A DNA stretch of 42,469 bases from Streptomyces yangpuensis (GCF_001005295.1 NZ_LBMK01000002.1:1922425-1964893), one strand, 5' to 3'. Positions 16,034 through 24,387 are shown, numbered from the stretch's first letter. Numbers and translations are program-made. Notes: a model not told the origin generated them from the letters alone.

Positions 16034-16063
16034 GGGGGTGACGCGCTCGCGCGTCACCCCCTC
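16034..16063. terminator. Hairpin terminator, 13-bp stem
   Basis: AGGGGGTGACGCG pairs with its complement around CTCG, starting 6 bp after the stop of the PKD-domain gene. Confidence 0.85.
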
Positions 16064-16133
16064 CGCCCGTCACCCCCTCCCGCGGGGTCCACAGGGGTGC
16101 CCCGGAGCGTCAGTACGTGTCAGTGGGTGCGTC

Positions 16134-16139
16134 TAGCGT
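16134..16139 (+). promoter_or_regulatory. -10 element TAGCGT of a probable leaderless promoter
   Basis: TAGCGT ends 6 nt before the ATG at 16146 and no ribosome site is visible. The same hexamer precedes the VOC gene at 25150. Confidence 0.45.
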
Positions 16140-16145
16140 TGCGGC

Positions 16146-17594
16146 ATGATCTGGACCGCCGCTCAGGACACCCTCCCGCCCGTGCCTCCCGCGCGGCGGC
16201 TCGGCCCCGCGCCCGAAAAACTCGCGGAAACCGTCGAGCTGACGGCGTCCCACCTCGACTCCCGTGCCCACACCGTGGCGGACTTCGAGCGCTCCCTCGA
16301 CGGGCTGGTACGCCAGGCACACCGGGACCGCCACCCGCTCGCCCGGGCCCTCTCCTCCGCCCTGGGGCACCGCTACGAGGAACAGGAGACCGAGGCGCAC
16401 CGGCTCGGCGGGGTGAACGTCGTCGTGGCATCGCTGCTGTGGCTGGTCCCGGGATACAGCCTCAAGCCCGAGTACGTGCGCCGCCATCGGGGACACGAGG
16501 AGTGTGCCCAGGAAGGCCTGGAGCTGGTGATCGCCGCCCGGCTGCGGGAGATCGCGTACACCCTCATGTCGAAGGACCCGCTGCCGTTCCTGCTGTCCAC
16601 GCCCAGCTGGGACACGGGCGCACTGGAGGCGGCCGAACTGGTCGAACGGCTCACCGAGTACCGGCGTACGGGTGTCCGCCCGGGCCCGGCCGACTTCGGG
16701 CAGGCGCTGCTGCGCGTGCGGCGCGACGACCCCGCTGCCGGAGAGGCCGCCGACGCCGCGGCCCGCCTCGGCACCGCCGAGGGCGCCCGGCTCGCCGCCT
16801 GGCTCGGCCCCGACGGCGCACCGGCCCCGGCGCTGCGCCGGGTCGTCGAACCGGACCCCGCGGCACACCGGGCATGGCGGCGCACCGGAGCCGCCGCCGC
16901 GCAGGTCGCCTTCCGTACCGGTGAACGCCCGCAGCTGCAGCGGGAGTTCCCGGAGTCCTTCCACTGGCTGGGCCGTCCGCACGAAGGGTTCACCCAGTGC
17001 TACCACTGGCACGAGGGCCACCCCGTCCGGGCGTCGGTACTGCCCGAGGACCGGGAGACCCAGGCCGCGTGGCTCCTGCCGCACGTGACCCTGGCGGCGA
17101 CGGCCGGCGATCACGGCGGCGCCTGGATGCTGCCGCACCTCGCCCGGCTGGGCGGGCCCGCGGGGCCGGCCCTGCACGCCGCCGTGGCGGCGGGACTCGG
17201 CGGCCGGTACGCGGAGAGCCGGCGCCCGGCGGTGGAGGCGCTGCTGGTGCTGGCTGCCCGCGGAGAACTCGACGCCCCGCTGCTGGGCCGCGAACTCGCC
17301 GCCATGACGGGCCTGGGCACGGTCAAGCCCAACCGGCTCGCGGACGCCGCCCGCGACGCCGCGGCAGCGGGCGCCCACGCGACCCTCTGGCGCGTGCTCG
17401 CCGAGGTACTGCCGGCTCTGCTGCCCTCCGTGCGGGGCGCCGGCGAGGTACTGGCCGTCGCCGCGGACTGCGCGGAGCGTTCCCGAGCCGCGGGCCCGGT
17501 CCCCGAGGCGGTGGCCGCGGTCGCGGCCCGCCGAGGCTCCTCCGCCGTCGTGACCGAAGCCCGCCGCCTGACCCTCGCGCTCGTCGGCGGGTGA
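16146..17594 (+). CDS. Large hypothetical protein (possibly DUF6493/DUF7825-like)
   Basis: The 482-aa product starts MIWTAAQDTLPPVPPARRLG. It is soluble and alanine/arginine-rich, with likely alpha-helical repeats. Notable stretches are HRYEEQETEAHRLGGVNVVV, LLSTPSWDTGALEAAELVERL and, near the C-terminus, a repeat-like region (HLARLGGPAGPALHAAVAAGLG, DAPLLGRELAAM). I think it resembles the C-terminal part of DUF6493-type proteins that in Streptomyces accompany SWIM-zinc-finger and MoxR genes. Those partners are absent here, so it may be a free-standing or truncated form. A TAGCGT element 6 nt upstream suggests a leaderless transcript. Confidence 0.65.
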   Translation: MIWTAAQDTLPPVPPARRLGPAPEKLAETVELTASHLDSRAHTVADFERSLDGLVRQAHRDRHPLARALSSALGHRYEEQETEAHRLGGVNVVVASLLWLVPGYSLKPEYVRRHRGHEECAQEGLELVIAARLREIAYTLMSKDPLPFLLSTPSWDTGALEAAELVERLTEYRRTGVRPGPADFGQALLRVRRDDPAAGEAADAAARLGTAEGARLAAWLGPDGAPAPALRRVVEPDPAAHRAWRRTGAAAAQVAFRTGERPQLQREFPESFHWLGRPHEGFTQCYHWHEGHPVRASVLPEDRETQAAWLLPHVTLAATAGDHGGAWMLPHLARLGGPAGPALHAAVAAGLGGRYAESRRPAVEALLVLAARGELDAPLLGRELAAMTGLGTVKPNRLADAARDAAAAGAHATLWRVLAEVLPALLPSVRGAGEVLAVAADCAERSRAAGPVPEAVAAVAARRGSSAVVTEARRLTLALVGG

Positions 17595-17652
17595 GCCGGG
17601 CCGGAACCGGTGGCCCGGACGACCGCCGGGGCGCCGTACACCGGACGCATCG

Positions 17653-17850
17653 TCAGAGACCCGGCGGGCCGGAGCCGTCCAACAGCCGGTCGCGGAGCGC
17701 ACTGCGGCGGCAGAGGACGTGGAGCGCACTGCGGCGGCAGAGGACGTGGCACCCGTCGCGCGTCCGCGTGACCAGGCCCGTCGCGTGCAGCACCCGCAGG
17801 TCCTGGGAGACCGCGCTCGGGGTGACCCCGAGGCCCGGCGACGTGACGTG
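17653..17850 (-). pseudogene. ArsR-type regulator remnant with internal 27-bp duplication
   Basis: The minus strand encodes LGVTPSAVSQDLRVLHATGL followed by VTRTRDGCHVLCRRSAL and RDRLLDG, the recognition helix and wing of an ArsR/SmtB regulator. The N-terminal half is missing; the upstream frame is broken. A 27-bp exact tandem duplication (17694-17747) repeats HVLCRRSAL within the wing. It is the 3' end of a decayed gene. Confidence 0.65.
17694..17747. repeat. Exact 27-bp tandem duplication
   Basis: The units at 17694-17720 and 17721-17747 are identical and start GGAGCGCACTGC. The duplication is in frame for the ArsR remnant (9 codons), so it may predate or accompany decay. Confidence 0.95.
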
Positions 17851-18039
17851 CCGGCTCCCGGGTGGCCTGGCTCGGCGCCCGGATCCACGGCCTGGCCGGC
17901 TGGGGTGGGGTCCGTGTCCTGGTCGCGGCCCTCGCCGGGTCGCGCCGGCCCGCCACCTCACGGCCGCCCGCGCGACGGCCGTCGCCCCGCCGGGGCCGGC
18001 GACGCCCTCCCGGTACGCGGACCCGGCTGCCCAAGACGA

Positions 18040-18059
18040 GGGTGTACCTGGATACACCC
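18040..18059. promoter_or_regulatory. Inverted repeat GGGTGTA-N6-TACACCC
   Basis: Perfect 7-bp arms flank CCTGGA, 103 bp upstream of the CPBP protease start and in a gap without genes. This is a candidate operator for the CPBP-kinase-regulator operon, possibly for the operon's own LuxR-type regulator. The assignment is inference. Confidence 0.5.
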
Positions 18060-18162
18060 CCTTCGGTACCCACGTGCAAGGACCGGCCCGCACCGCACAG
18101 GCAGCATCGACGAGGGGCGTGACAGGCACGCCCCGAGCGACCCACGGGGGAGGCCGGGCGGC

Positions 18163-19074
18163 ATGCCGGGAACCGAGCAGGTGCAACAGCAGGCACGACG
18201 GGCAGGACGAAGCGGTCCGAACGAGCGGAATGGGCGGAACGAGGGGAGAGGGGGGAGCGGGCCGAGTGGGCGGCGGCCCCGATGGGCGGCGGAAGCCGGG
18301 GTGTTCCTCGTCGTCGCCTTCGTGGCGGCGGGTTTGCTCGGCGCCGTCCAGCCCGTGACCGGTATCCCGCCCGAGGTGGTGCAACTGACCCAGTTCGGGC
18401 CCGCCGTCGCCGTGGCCGCCGTGGCTCTGCTGTGGCCGGGCCGGATCAGGGACCGGCTCGCCGGCACCCTGCCCGCCCGCGAGCGGACCGGCGGCGCGGC
18501 CGGCCGCCGGGTGGCCCTGCTGCTCACCCCCGTCCTCATCATCGCCCTGTGCGCGGGCGGCGGCCTGCTCACGTCCGGCTCGCTCCCCGTCACCGGCCCG
18601 CAGGCATTCACCCATCCCGTAGTCCTGGTCGTGGCCGCCCAGCTCCTCGGCGCCTGCGCCGAGGAGATCGGCTGGCGCTGCCACCTCCAGCCGCTGCTGC
18701 GCACCCGCTTCGGTCCCGTCACCGCCTCCGCGCTGGTCGGAGTCCTCTGGGGCCTGTGGCACGTACCGGTCTTCACGCACGAGCCCGCCTACGCCGCCGG
18801 GTTCCTGCTGGCCACCACCGCCATGTCCGTCATCCTCGGCCTGGCCCTGGAGGGTGTACGGAGCAACCGGCTGCTGCTCGCCGGCGGCTTCCACACCCTG
18901 GTCAACCTCGGCATGCTGTACGTGACCGACGAGACGGCCGCGGCGACCGCGCCCATGCTGGTCCTCGGGGCCGCCTGCCTGGCCGCGACGCTCCCGTGGC
19001 TCGCCGCCACCCGCCGGGCCGTGCACCCGGCGCCGGATAGGATCACCGACGCAACGGCGCACGGAGCGCGCTGA
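18163..19074 (+). CDS. CPBP-family intramembrane glutamic endopeptidase
   Basis: The 303-aa product starts at ATG 18163, with GGGGGAGG upstream. After a basic, disordered N-terminus (about 45 residues), it has around eight hydrophobic segments. The three CPBP/Abi motifs are present: AEEIGWR (about 165-171, the EExxxR catalytic pair), GLWHVP (about 197-203) and GGFHTLVN (about 240-247, His). These are Rce1-like membrane proteases. The gene ends one base before the histidine-kinase start, so the three downstream genes are almost certainly co-transcribed. It may process a membrane protein tied to the kinase signal, or confer bacteriocin or self-protection as in other Abi proteins. Confidence 0.88.
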   Translation: MPGTEQVQQQARRAGRSGPNERNGRNEGRGGSGPSGRRPRWAAEAGVFLVVAFVAAGLLGAVQPVTGIPPEVVQLTQFGPAVAVAAVALLWPGRIRDRLAGTLPARERTGGAAGRRVALLLTPVLIIALCAGGGLLTSGSLPVTGPQAFTHPVVLVVAAQLLGACAEEIGWRCHLQPLLRTRFGPVTASALVGVLWGLWHVPVFTHEPAYAAGFLLATTAMSVILGLALEGVRSNRLLLAGGFHTLVNLGMLYVTDETAAATAPMLVLGAACLAATLPWLAATRRAVHPAPDRITDATAHGAR

Positions 19075-19075
19075 C

Positions 19076-20455
19076 ATGACGGGACGACGGGTGGGGATGG
19101 CGGCGCAGGGGAGTACGCGGCCCGGCAACAGGGGTACGTGGGCCCGGATCCGGAGTGCCGCGGTCGACCTCGGCCGCTGCCAGCTGCTGTCCCTGGCCGC
19201 GTTCGCGGTGACCGGCGCCGGCGGCCTCGTGATCGGGGCACTGCTGCTGCTGCCCGTCGGCGTCGGCTTCCTCCTGCTCCCGCCCGCGGCGACGGCCCTG
19301 CGCAACATGTCGGACCGCTACCGCCGATGGGCCGCCGCCTGGACCGAGACCGGGGCCGGGACCGGGCCCCGGGCGGGGGCCGGGGAGCGGGCGGTCATCA
19401 GTCCGCCGCAACCCCTTCCGCCCCGGCACACCGGCAGGGGCGGCCTTCGCCGACGGACCCTGGCGATCCTCGGCGACGCCGGATTCTGGCACGACCTGCG
19501 CTGGGCCTGGGCGGAGCCCTGGACGGGCGCGCTGCTCGCCGCCGTACCGCTCGCCCTCGTCGAGTACGGACTCTTCGGCGCGGTCGTCCAGCCCTTCGTA
19601 TGGCGGCTCCTGGGCGACGGCAACTGGTACGCCTTCGTCCTGGTCGACTCCACGCCGTCGATGCTCGCCGCGCTCCTCCTCGGCCTCGCCTTCACCGCCG
19701 CCGGACTGCGGCTGGCCCCCGTGGTCCTGCGGCTGCACGCACGCTGGAGCGGGCGGCTGCTGGCCGCCCCGTACACCACCGAACTCGTCCGCCGCATCGA
19801 GCACCTCGCCGGTTCCCGCGCCGACGTCCTCGACGTCCAGGCCGCCGAACTGCGGCGCATCGAAAGGGACCTGCACGACGGGGCACAGGCCCGGCTGGTC
19901 TCCCTCGGTATGACGCTGGACGAGGCCACCCGCCTCCTCGACCACGACCCGCAGGCCGCCCGCGCCCTGCTGCAGGAGGTACGGGCCACCTCCCAGCGGG
20001 CCCTCCAGGACCTGCGCGAGCTGGTCCACGGCGTACTGCCGCCCGTACTGGCCGACCGGGGCCTCGGTGACGCGGTGCGCTCGCTCGCCCTCGACAGCCA
20101 CCTCGACGTGCACGTGGAGGCGGCCCTGCCCGGACGGCTCCCCGCCCCCGTCGAATCGGCCGGCTACTTCGCCGTCGCGGAACTGCTCGCCAACGCAGCC
20201 AAGCACTCCGGTGCACCCGAGGTCCGCATCCACCTGAGCCACACTGGTGGCGCCCTGCGCGTCACGGTCGCCGACGACGGCCGCGGCGGCGCGGACCCCG
20301 GCGGAAGCGGTCTGCGAGGTCTGCGCCGCCGCCTGGAACCCTTCGACGGAACCCTCGTCCTGCACAGCCCGCGGGGCGGCCCGACCACCGCGACCTTGGA
20401 GATACCGTGCGCGTCGTCCTTGCCGAAGACCTCTGCCTCCTCCGGGACGGGCTGA
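19076..20455 (+). CDS. Sensor histidine kinase (HisKA_3/NarL-DesK type)
   Basis: The 459-aa product starts at ATG 19076, one base after the CPBP stop. The N-terminal sensor region has four hydrophobic segments (about residues 35-75 and 145-220) with a putative sensor-like fold. The dimerisation helix contains ERDLHDGAQARLVSLGM, with the phospho-acceptor His near residue 267. The ATPase domain shows the N box (ELLANAAKHS, about 370) and G box (VADDGRGG, about 398). It is the membrane partner of the overlapping response regulator gene, whose GTG start lies 49 bases inside it. Confidence 0.9.
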   Translation: MTGRRVGMAAQGSTRPGNRGTWARIRSAAVDLGRCQLLSLAAFAVTGAGGLVIGALLLLPVGVGFLLLPPAATALRNMSDRYRRWAAAWTETGAGTGPRAGAGERAVISPPQPLPPRHTGRGGLRRRTLAILGDAGFWHDLRWAWAEPWTGALLAAVPLALVEYGLFGAVVQPFVWRLLGDGNWYAFVLVDSTPSMLAALLLGLAFTAAGLRLAPVVLRLHARWSGRLLAAPYTTELVRRIEHLAGSRADVLDVQAAELRRIERDLHDGAQARLVSLGMTLDEATRLLDHDPQAARALLQEVRATSQRALQDLRELVHGVLPPVLADRGLGDAVRSLALDSHLDVHVEAALPGRLPAPVESAGYFAVAELLANAAKHSGAPEVRIHLSHTGGALRVTVADDGRGGADPGGSGLRGLRRRLEPFDGTLVLHSPRGGPTTATLEIPCASSLPKTSASSGTG

Positions 20456-21051
20456 CGCGCACCCTCCAGGACCACGGCTTCGACGTGATCGCCGCGGTCG
20501 ACAACGGCCCCGCCCTGCTCCGAACCCTCATCGAGGAGGAGCCGGACGTGGCCGTCGTCGACATCCGACTGCCGCCCACCTTCACCGACGAGGGCCTCCA
20601 GGCGGCCCTCGCGGCGCGCCGGTCCCGGCCGGCTCTGCCCGTCCTCGTACTGTCGCAGTACGTGGACCAGCTCTACGCCCACGAACTCCTCGCCGGCGGC
20701 CAGGGAGCCATCGGCTACCTCCTCAAGGACCGGATCACGCACACCATCCAGTTCGTCGACGCGGTACGCACCGTCGCGGCGGGCGGCACAGTGATGGACC
20801 CGCAGGTCATCGCCCGGCTGCTGGCCCGCAGCGACGCCCGCGGCACCACGGCGGAACTGACACCGCGCGAGCTGGACGTCCTGCGCCTGATGGCCGAGGG
20901 ACGCTCCAACGCGGCCGTGGCACAGACCCTGTTCATCAGCGAGAGCGCGGTCGCCAAGCACACGGCGGCCATCTTCACCAAGCTGCGGATCGAACCGTCC
21001 GCGGACGACAACCGGCGCGTGCTGGCCGTCCTCGCCTACCTGAAGCGGTAG
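20407..21051 (+). CDS. NarL/LuxR-family response regulator
   Basis: The 214-aa product starts at GTG 20407 (MRVVLAEDLCLLRDGL). The acidic pair ED at residues 7-8 and the phospho-acceptor Asp near residue 52 (VVDIRLPP) are intact. So are the switch Ser and Lys (VLVLSQY, YLLKDR). The C-terminal LuxR HTH covers about 150-195 (LTPRELDVLRLMAEGRSNAA, SAVAKHTAAIFTKL). Overlap with the kinase gene implies translational coupling. The regulator may bind the inverted repeat upstream of the operon. Confidence 0.93.
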   Translation: MRVVLAEDLCLLRDGLTRTLQDHGFDVIAAVDNGPALLRTLIEEEPDVAVVDIRLPPTFTDEGLQAALAARRSRPALPVLVLSQYVDQLYAHELLAGGQGAIGYLLKDRITHTIQFVDAVRTVAAGGTVMDPQVIARLLARSDARGTTAELTPRELDVLRLMAEGRSNAAVAQTLFISESAVAKHTAAIFTKLRIEPSADDNRRVLAVLAYLKR

Positions 21052-21055
21052 CGGG

Positions 21056-21202
21056 ATGGGCACGTGCGGGTCCGCCGCGGCCTTCGACGCCATCGGCCCG
21101 CTACGGGCGGCGCCCACCCGAACGGATCTGGCCGACCGCGAGCGGGACCTGCAGGACGCCCTTGACGCCTTTGTCACCGCGGCCACGGCCCAGATCCACT
21201 GA
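21056..21202 (+). CDS. Possible 48-aa hypothetical protein
   Basis: A short frame begins 5 bases after the response-regulator stop, with GCGGG just upstream. It ends DLADRERDLQDALDAFVTA, predicted helical. It could be a small accessory gene of the operon or the leftover 3' end of another gene. I recognise nothing. Confidence 0.3.
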   Translation: MGTCGSAAAFDAIGPLRAAPTRTDLADRERDLQDALDAFVTAATAQIH

Positions 21203-21226
21203 CGGGGCTTCACGCACGGGTGCGTT

Positions 21227-22294
21227 TCAGGTCGTGCCGGACGCGCACTGCTGCTGGAGCGTGCGCAGGAGGTCGAAGGCGGGGCGGTCCACCGGGTGGC
21301 GGGCGGTGTTACCGAGGGCGACGACGGCGAGGCGCTTCTCCGGGTCGAAGCCCACGAAAGAGGTGAAGCCCCCGGTCCCGCCGTTGTGCCAGATCTGGAG
21401 GTGGGCGCCCTGCCGGGGGTGGAGGCGGTGGGCCATCCAGCCGAGGTGCACCCGGGCGAAGGAGCTCGTGCGGTGCTCCACCGCACGACTCAGGCGGATC
21501 GCCTCGGCCAGTTCTGCGGGCCCGCCGTCCAGTTGGGCCCGTACGTAGGCCACCAGGTCGGTCGCGGTCGACCGCAGGGCGCCGGCGCCCGCCAGGTCGG
21601 CGAGATGCCACGGGGCGACGGGCCGCCCCGGGCGGGCGTGGCCCTGCGCGCAGCGGTCCGACCGGGCGGCGTCCACCGTGACGAGGGTGTCGGTCATGCC
21701 CAACGGGGCGCAGATCTCGCGGGTGATGAGGGACTCGTAGTCCGTTCCGGCCCGCAGGGCGAGGGCGAGGCCCAGCAGCCCGGATCCGAGGTTCGAGTAG
21801 CGGAACCGCTTCCCCGGCACGGCCCGCAGCCGCGTCCTGGCCAGCCCGGACAGCAGGGCCTCGGCCGTGCAGGTGGCGTACGGGTCCGACCTCGACCGGT
21901 TCAGGAGGACCGGGAGCAGGATGCCCCGGGGCAGCCGCGGCAACCCGGAGGTGTGGGTGGCCAGATGCTGCAGGGAGATGGGCCGGCCGTCGCGTGACGG
22001 TACGGCCGTTCCCGCGGGCAGCAGGTCGGCGAGCGGCTCGTCCAGCGCTGCCGTGCCGACGGATGCCATGCGCGCCAGGGCGAGGGCGGTGAACGTCTTC
22101 GTCACCGAGCCGATCTCGAACAGGGTGTCCGGCCCGGGGACGCCCCCGTCGTCCGCGCCGGTGCTCCCGGCGCCGCGGATCTCCACGGTGTCTTCCGCAA
22201 CCGCGGCCACGACCACGCCGACGTGCTTCTCGGCCAGCCGGTCGGCGGTCCGCTGGGCGAGGGTGCCGAGTTCTTGTGCCATGACCAACATCAT
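21227..22294 (-). CDS. Serine hydrolase / class C beta-lactamase-like protein
   Basis: The 355-aa product starts at the first ATG (22292-22294), with later in-frame ATGs at 22289-22291 and 22280-22282. The nucleophile motif SVTK (SxxK) lies in FEIGSVTKTFTALAL near residue 70. RYSNLGSGLLG supplies the YxN motif, and HNGGTGGF near the end is the KTG-like HxG motif. No signal peptide is seen, so it may be cytoplasmic. Members include esterases, D-Ala-D-Ala peptidases and beta-lactamases; the HNGGTGG version is common in esterase-like members. True beta-lactamase activity should not be assumed. Confidence 0.88.
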   Translation of the reverse strand: MMLVMAQELGTLAQRTADRLAEKHVGVVVAAVAEDTVEIRGAGSTGADDGGVPGPDTLFEIGSVTKTFTALALARMASVGTAALDEPLADLLPAGTAVPSRDGRPISLQHLATHTSGLPRLPRGILLPVLLNRSRSDPYATCTAEALLSGLARTRLRAVPGKRFRYSNLGSGLLGLALALRAGTDYESLITREICAPLGMTDTLVTVDAARSDRCAQGHARPGRPVAPWHLADLAGAGALRSTATDLVAYVRAQLDGGPAELAEAIRLSRAVEHRTSSFARVHLGWMAHRLHPRQGAHLQIWHNGGTGGFTSFVGFDPEKRLAVVALGNTARHPVDRPAFDLLRTLQQQCASGTT

Positions 22295-22415
22295 TGCGGC
22301 GCCCCGCTCGCGCCCGGTGCGCCTTGATGATGATTTCCCGTACCCGTCCCTGCGACCTGAGCAGTACGGCCCGGAATTGCGTGTGCCCGTCCGGCCGCAC
22401 GGACGAAGGTCGCCC

Positions 22416-22460
22416 ATGACCACACACGTGGTCGTGCGCCCGGCCCGGCCGGGCGATGCC
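22416..22460 (+). pseudogene. Possible N-terminal stub of a GNAT acetyltransferase
   Basis: The ATG at 22416 opens a frame reading TTHVVVRPARPGDAGG, a typical GNAT start (VVRPARPGDA), but the similarity stops after about 15 codons and the frame runs antisense into the TetR gene. It is very short, so this call is weak. Confidence 0.25.
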
Positions 22461-22548
22461 GGGGGCCGGCTCGGCCCTCCTCGTTCCGCTCGACACATGA
22501 GAGACCCACGGGCCGACAGGGCCTCCGGCGGGAGCTTCGCGGGCCGGG

Positions 22549-23181
22549 TCACCGTCCTGTCGGGGAAGCGTCGGTCATGGACATCAGGCCGCGCAGGCCG
22601 TCGCGGAGCATGGCGGGGTCGATCCCGCCGAACAGAGCCTGCTGGGTGATGTATCCCTGGGCCGCTGCGATGAGGGTGCGCGCGATGTGTTCGGCGGGGA
22701 CGTCGGAGGGGAGCATGCCCGCCTCGCGGTAGCTTTCCACGAGCCCCACCCACGACCCCACGACCTCCTTGTACCCGCGGCGCAGCAGCGCGGCGAGTTC
22801 CTCGTTGCGCAGGGTTTCGGTCCAGACCTGGAGCATCAGGCGGGGGAAGTCCCGGGGGTCGGCTCCGGGCTCGCCGGCCCGTACGTCCAGGATCGTCCCG
22901 AGGACCTCGGAGATCAGGAGGTCCGGAGGGGGCGGCGGGCTCTGCTTTGCCGCCTGCTCGAACGCGCCGCGGATCGACACGAAGGTCTCCTCGGCGATCG
23001 CGACGATGAGCTCCTCCTTGCTGCGGAAATAGCGGTAGACGGCTCCGGCGGACAGGTCCGCCTCCTTCAGCACGTCCTGCATGGACGTGGCGTGGAAGCC
23101 GTTGCGCGTGAAGCAGCGGGTTGCGCCGTCGAGGATCTGCCGGCGGCGGGCGTCGAGGTGCGCCTGGGATACACGTGCCAT
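22549..23181 (-). CDS. TetR-family repressor
   Basis: The 210-aa product starts MARVSQAHLDARRRQILDGA. The HTH covers about residues 15-60 (CFTRNGFHATSMQDVLKEAD, GAVYRYFRSKEELI). The ligand-binding C-terminal domain carries PRLMLQVWTETLRNEELAAL. It is divergent from the membrane protein at 23289, and the 107-bp gap holds two copies of a TAAAACGAAC element, so it most likely represses that gene and itself. The inducer is unknown. Confidence 0.92.
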   Translation of the reverse strand: MARVSQAHLDARRRQILDGATRCFTRNGFHATSMQDVLKEADLSAGAVYRYFRSKEELIVAIAEETFVSIRGAFEQAAKQSPPPPPDLLISEVLGTILDVRAGEPGADPRDFPRLMLQVWTETLRNEELAALLRRGYKEVVGSWVGLVESYREAGMLPSDVPAEHIARTLIAAAQGYITQQALFGGIDPAMLRDGLRGLMSMTDASPTGR

Positions 23182-23191
23182 GGCCCCAAGC

Positions 23192-23211
23192 TAAAACGAA
23201 CATTCATTCTT
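23192..23211. promoter_or_regulatory. TetR operator-like site 1 (TAAAACGAAC + ATTCATTCTT)
   Basis: The site shares TAAAACGAAC and a downstream TTCT with site 2 at 23251-23271. It overlaps a near-consensus -35 (TTGACA at 23210-23215) that would drive the membrane protein gene. AT-rich and out of character with the surroundings. Confidence 0.55.
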
Positions 23212-23238
23212 GACAAGGCGAGGAGGTCGTCCCACAGT
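23210..23238 (+). promoter_or_regulatory. Probable sigma-70-type promoter of the membrane protein gene
   Basis: TTGACA at 23210-23215 is followed 17 bp later by CACAGT (23233-23238) as a weak -10. The two repressor-like sites flank it, which suits steric repression by TetR. Confidence 0.4.
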
Positions 23239-23250
23239 GGGTCCAGGACG

Positions 23251-23271
23251 TAAAACGAACGATCCTTCTCT
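23251..23271. promoter_or_regulatory. TetR operator-like site 2 (TAAAACGAAC + GATCCTTCTCT)
   Basis: Second copy of the element, 59 bp from the first and between the promoter and the start of the membrane protein gene. Confidence 0.5.
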
Positions 23272-23288
23272 TTGAAACGAGTCCCGTC

Positions 23289-24323
23289 ATGGCAGTGACA
23301 TCCGCCTCCGGCCCCACGGTCCCGGCCTCCCGCCGCGTCCTGGCCGTGATGGTCATGGTCCCGCTCCTCGCCGCACTGGCCCTCTGGGCCTTCGCCTGGC
23401 CGGCCACCCGAACGGCCCCGCGCGACCTGCCCCTCGGCGTCGCCGGACCCGCCGCCGCGGCCGCCCCGCTGGAGCAGCGGCTCGCCTCCCGCGAGGGGGC
23501 CTTCGAGATCCACCGGTACGCCGACGAGGCCGCCGCCCGCACCGCCGTCCGCAACCGCGAGGTGTACGGCGCGGTCGTCGTCACCCCGCAGGGCCCGCAG
23601 CTGCTCACCGCCTCGGCCGCGAGCCCCGTCGTCGCGCAACTGCTGACACAGGCCGTCGCGATGCAGTCGCCGCCCGGAGCTCCGGGCATGCCCGTCACCG
23701 ACGTGGTGCCCACACCCGCCGCCGACGCCCGCGGCGCCGCCTTCGGCGCGAGTGTCCTGCCCCTCGCTCTCGCCGGGGTCGCGGCCGGAGCCCTGGTCTC
23801 CCTCAGCGGCCTGCGCGGCGGCCGTGCCGTCACGGCGGTCCTCGGTGCCGCCGCCCTCGTGGGCCTGACCGGGGCCGCCCTCGCCCACAGCTGGCTGGGC
23901 GTCCTCACCGGCAACTGGTGGGCCGAGGCGGGGGTCCTGGCCCTCACCGTCGCGGCCGTCGCCGGCGGTGTCGCCGGGCTCCACGCCCTCCTCGGCAAGC
24001 CCGGCATCGGTCTCGGTGTCCTCCTTGTCGTCCTCCTCGGCAACCCCTTCTCCGGCGCCGCGGGCGCGCCGCACCTGTTGCCCGAGCCCGCCGGACTCGT
24101 CGGCCAGTGGCTGCCGCCCGGCGCGGGCAGCTCGCTGCTCCGCTCGGTCGCCTTCTTCGACGGCGCCGGCGCGGCCGGACCCGCGCTCGTCCTGTCCCTG
24201 TGGGCCGTGCTCGGAGTGACCGCGGTCCTGGTCGCCGACGGCCGCCGCCCCGCCCCGGCCGCCCACACCCCCGCGGCCCCGGTCCCGCCCCAGGCGGCTG
24301 CGGCCCCGGCTCCCCGGCCGTAG
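23289..24323 (+). CDS. Multi-pass membrane protein, ABC-2/YhgE-type arrangement, under TetR control
   Basis: The 344-aa product starts MAVTSASGPTVPASRRV. A first membrane helix (about residues 17-40, VMVMVPLLAALALWAFAW) is followed by a soluble extracytoplasmic region (to about 150). This contains the pattern LPLGVAGPAAAAAPLEQRLA ... REVYGAVVVTP, and five more helices follow (about 150-320). This 'one helix, external domain, helix bundle' layout is that of ABC-2-type permease or YhgE/Pip-like proteins. No ATPase gene is linked. A Pro/Ala-rich tail ends the protein. It is probably an exporter component or envelope protein induced when the divergent TetR releases DNA. Confidence 0.75.
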   Translation: MAVTSASGPTVPASRRVLAVMVMVPLLAALALWAFAWPATRTAPRDLPLGVAGPAAAAAPLEQRLASREGAFEIHRYADEAAARTAVRNREVYGAVVVTPQGPQLLTASAASPVVAQLLTQAVAMQSPPGAPGMPVTDVVPTPAADARGAAFGASVLPLALAGVAAGALVSLSGLRGGRAVTAVLGAAALVGLTGAALAHSWLGVLTGNWWAEAGVLALTVAAVAGGVAGLHALLGKPGIGLGVLLVVLLGNPFSGAAGAPHLLPEPAGLVGQWLPPGAGSSLLRSVAFFDGAGAAGPALVLSLWAVLGVTAVLVADGRRPAPAAHTPAAPVPPQAAAAPAPRP

Positions 24324-24387
24324 GGGGTCCCCGGTGCGCCGGTCGCCCGTGTGGGGCGCCGGGATCCTCCGTACCGTATTCACAAAG

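Larger units (their letters stand above)
17595..18162. other. Gene-poor stretch upstream of the CPBP operon
   Basis: It contains the ArsR remnant (17653-17850), a 27-bp tandem duplication and an inverted repeat at 18040-18059. No other coding region is supported. Confidence 0.5.

Noticed and set aside
14211..16073. A 620-codon open frame on the minus strand opposite the PKD-domain gene
   Set aside because: It is a GC-bias shadow of the well-supported plus-strand gene; its product is a low-complexity Gly/Arg/His-rich sequence with no domain.
21227..22294. A true antibiotic-resistance beta-lactamase
   Set aside because: The SxxK and YxN motifs are shared by esterases and peptidases; the HNGGTGG box and lack of a signal peptide do not favour a secreted beta-lactamase.
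21227..23203. A single 658-codon minus-strand frame spanning the hydrolase and TetR genes
   Set aside because: The TetR gene is in another frame; the N-terminal half of the long frame is Arg-rich nonsense, so only the hydrolase part is real.
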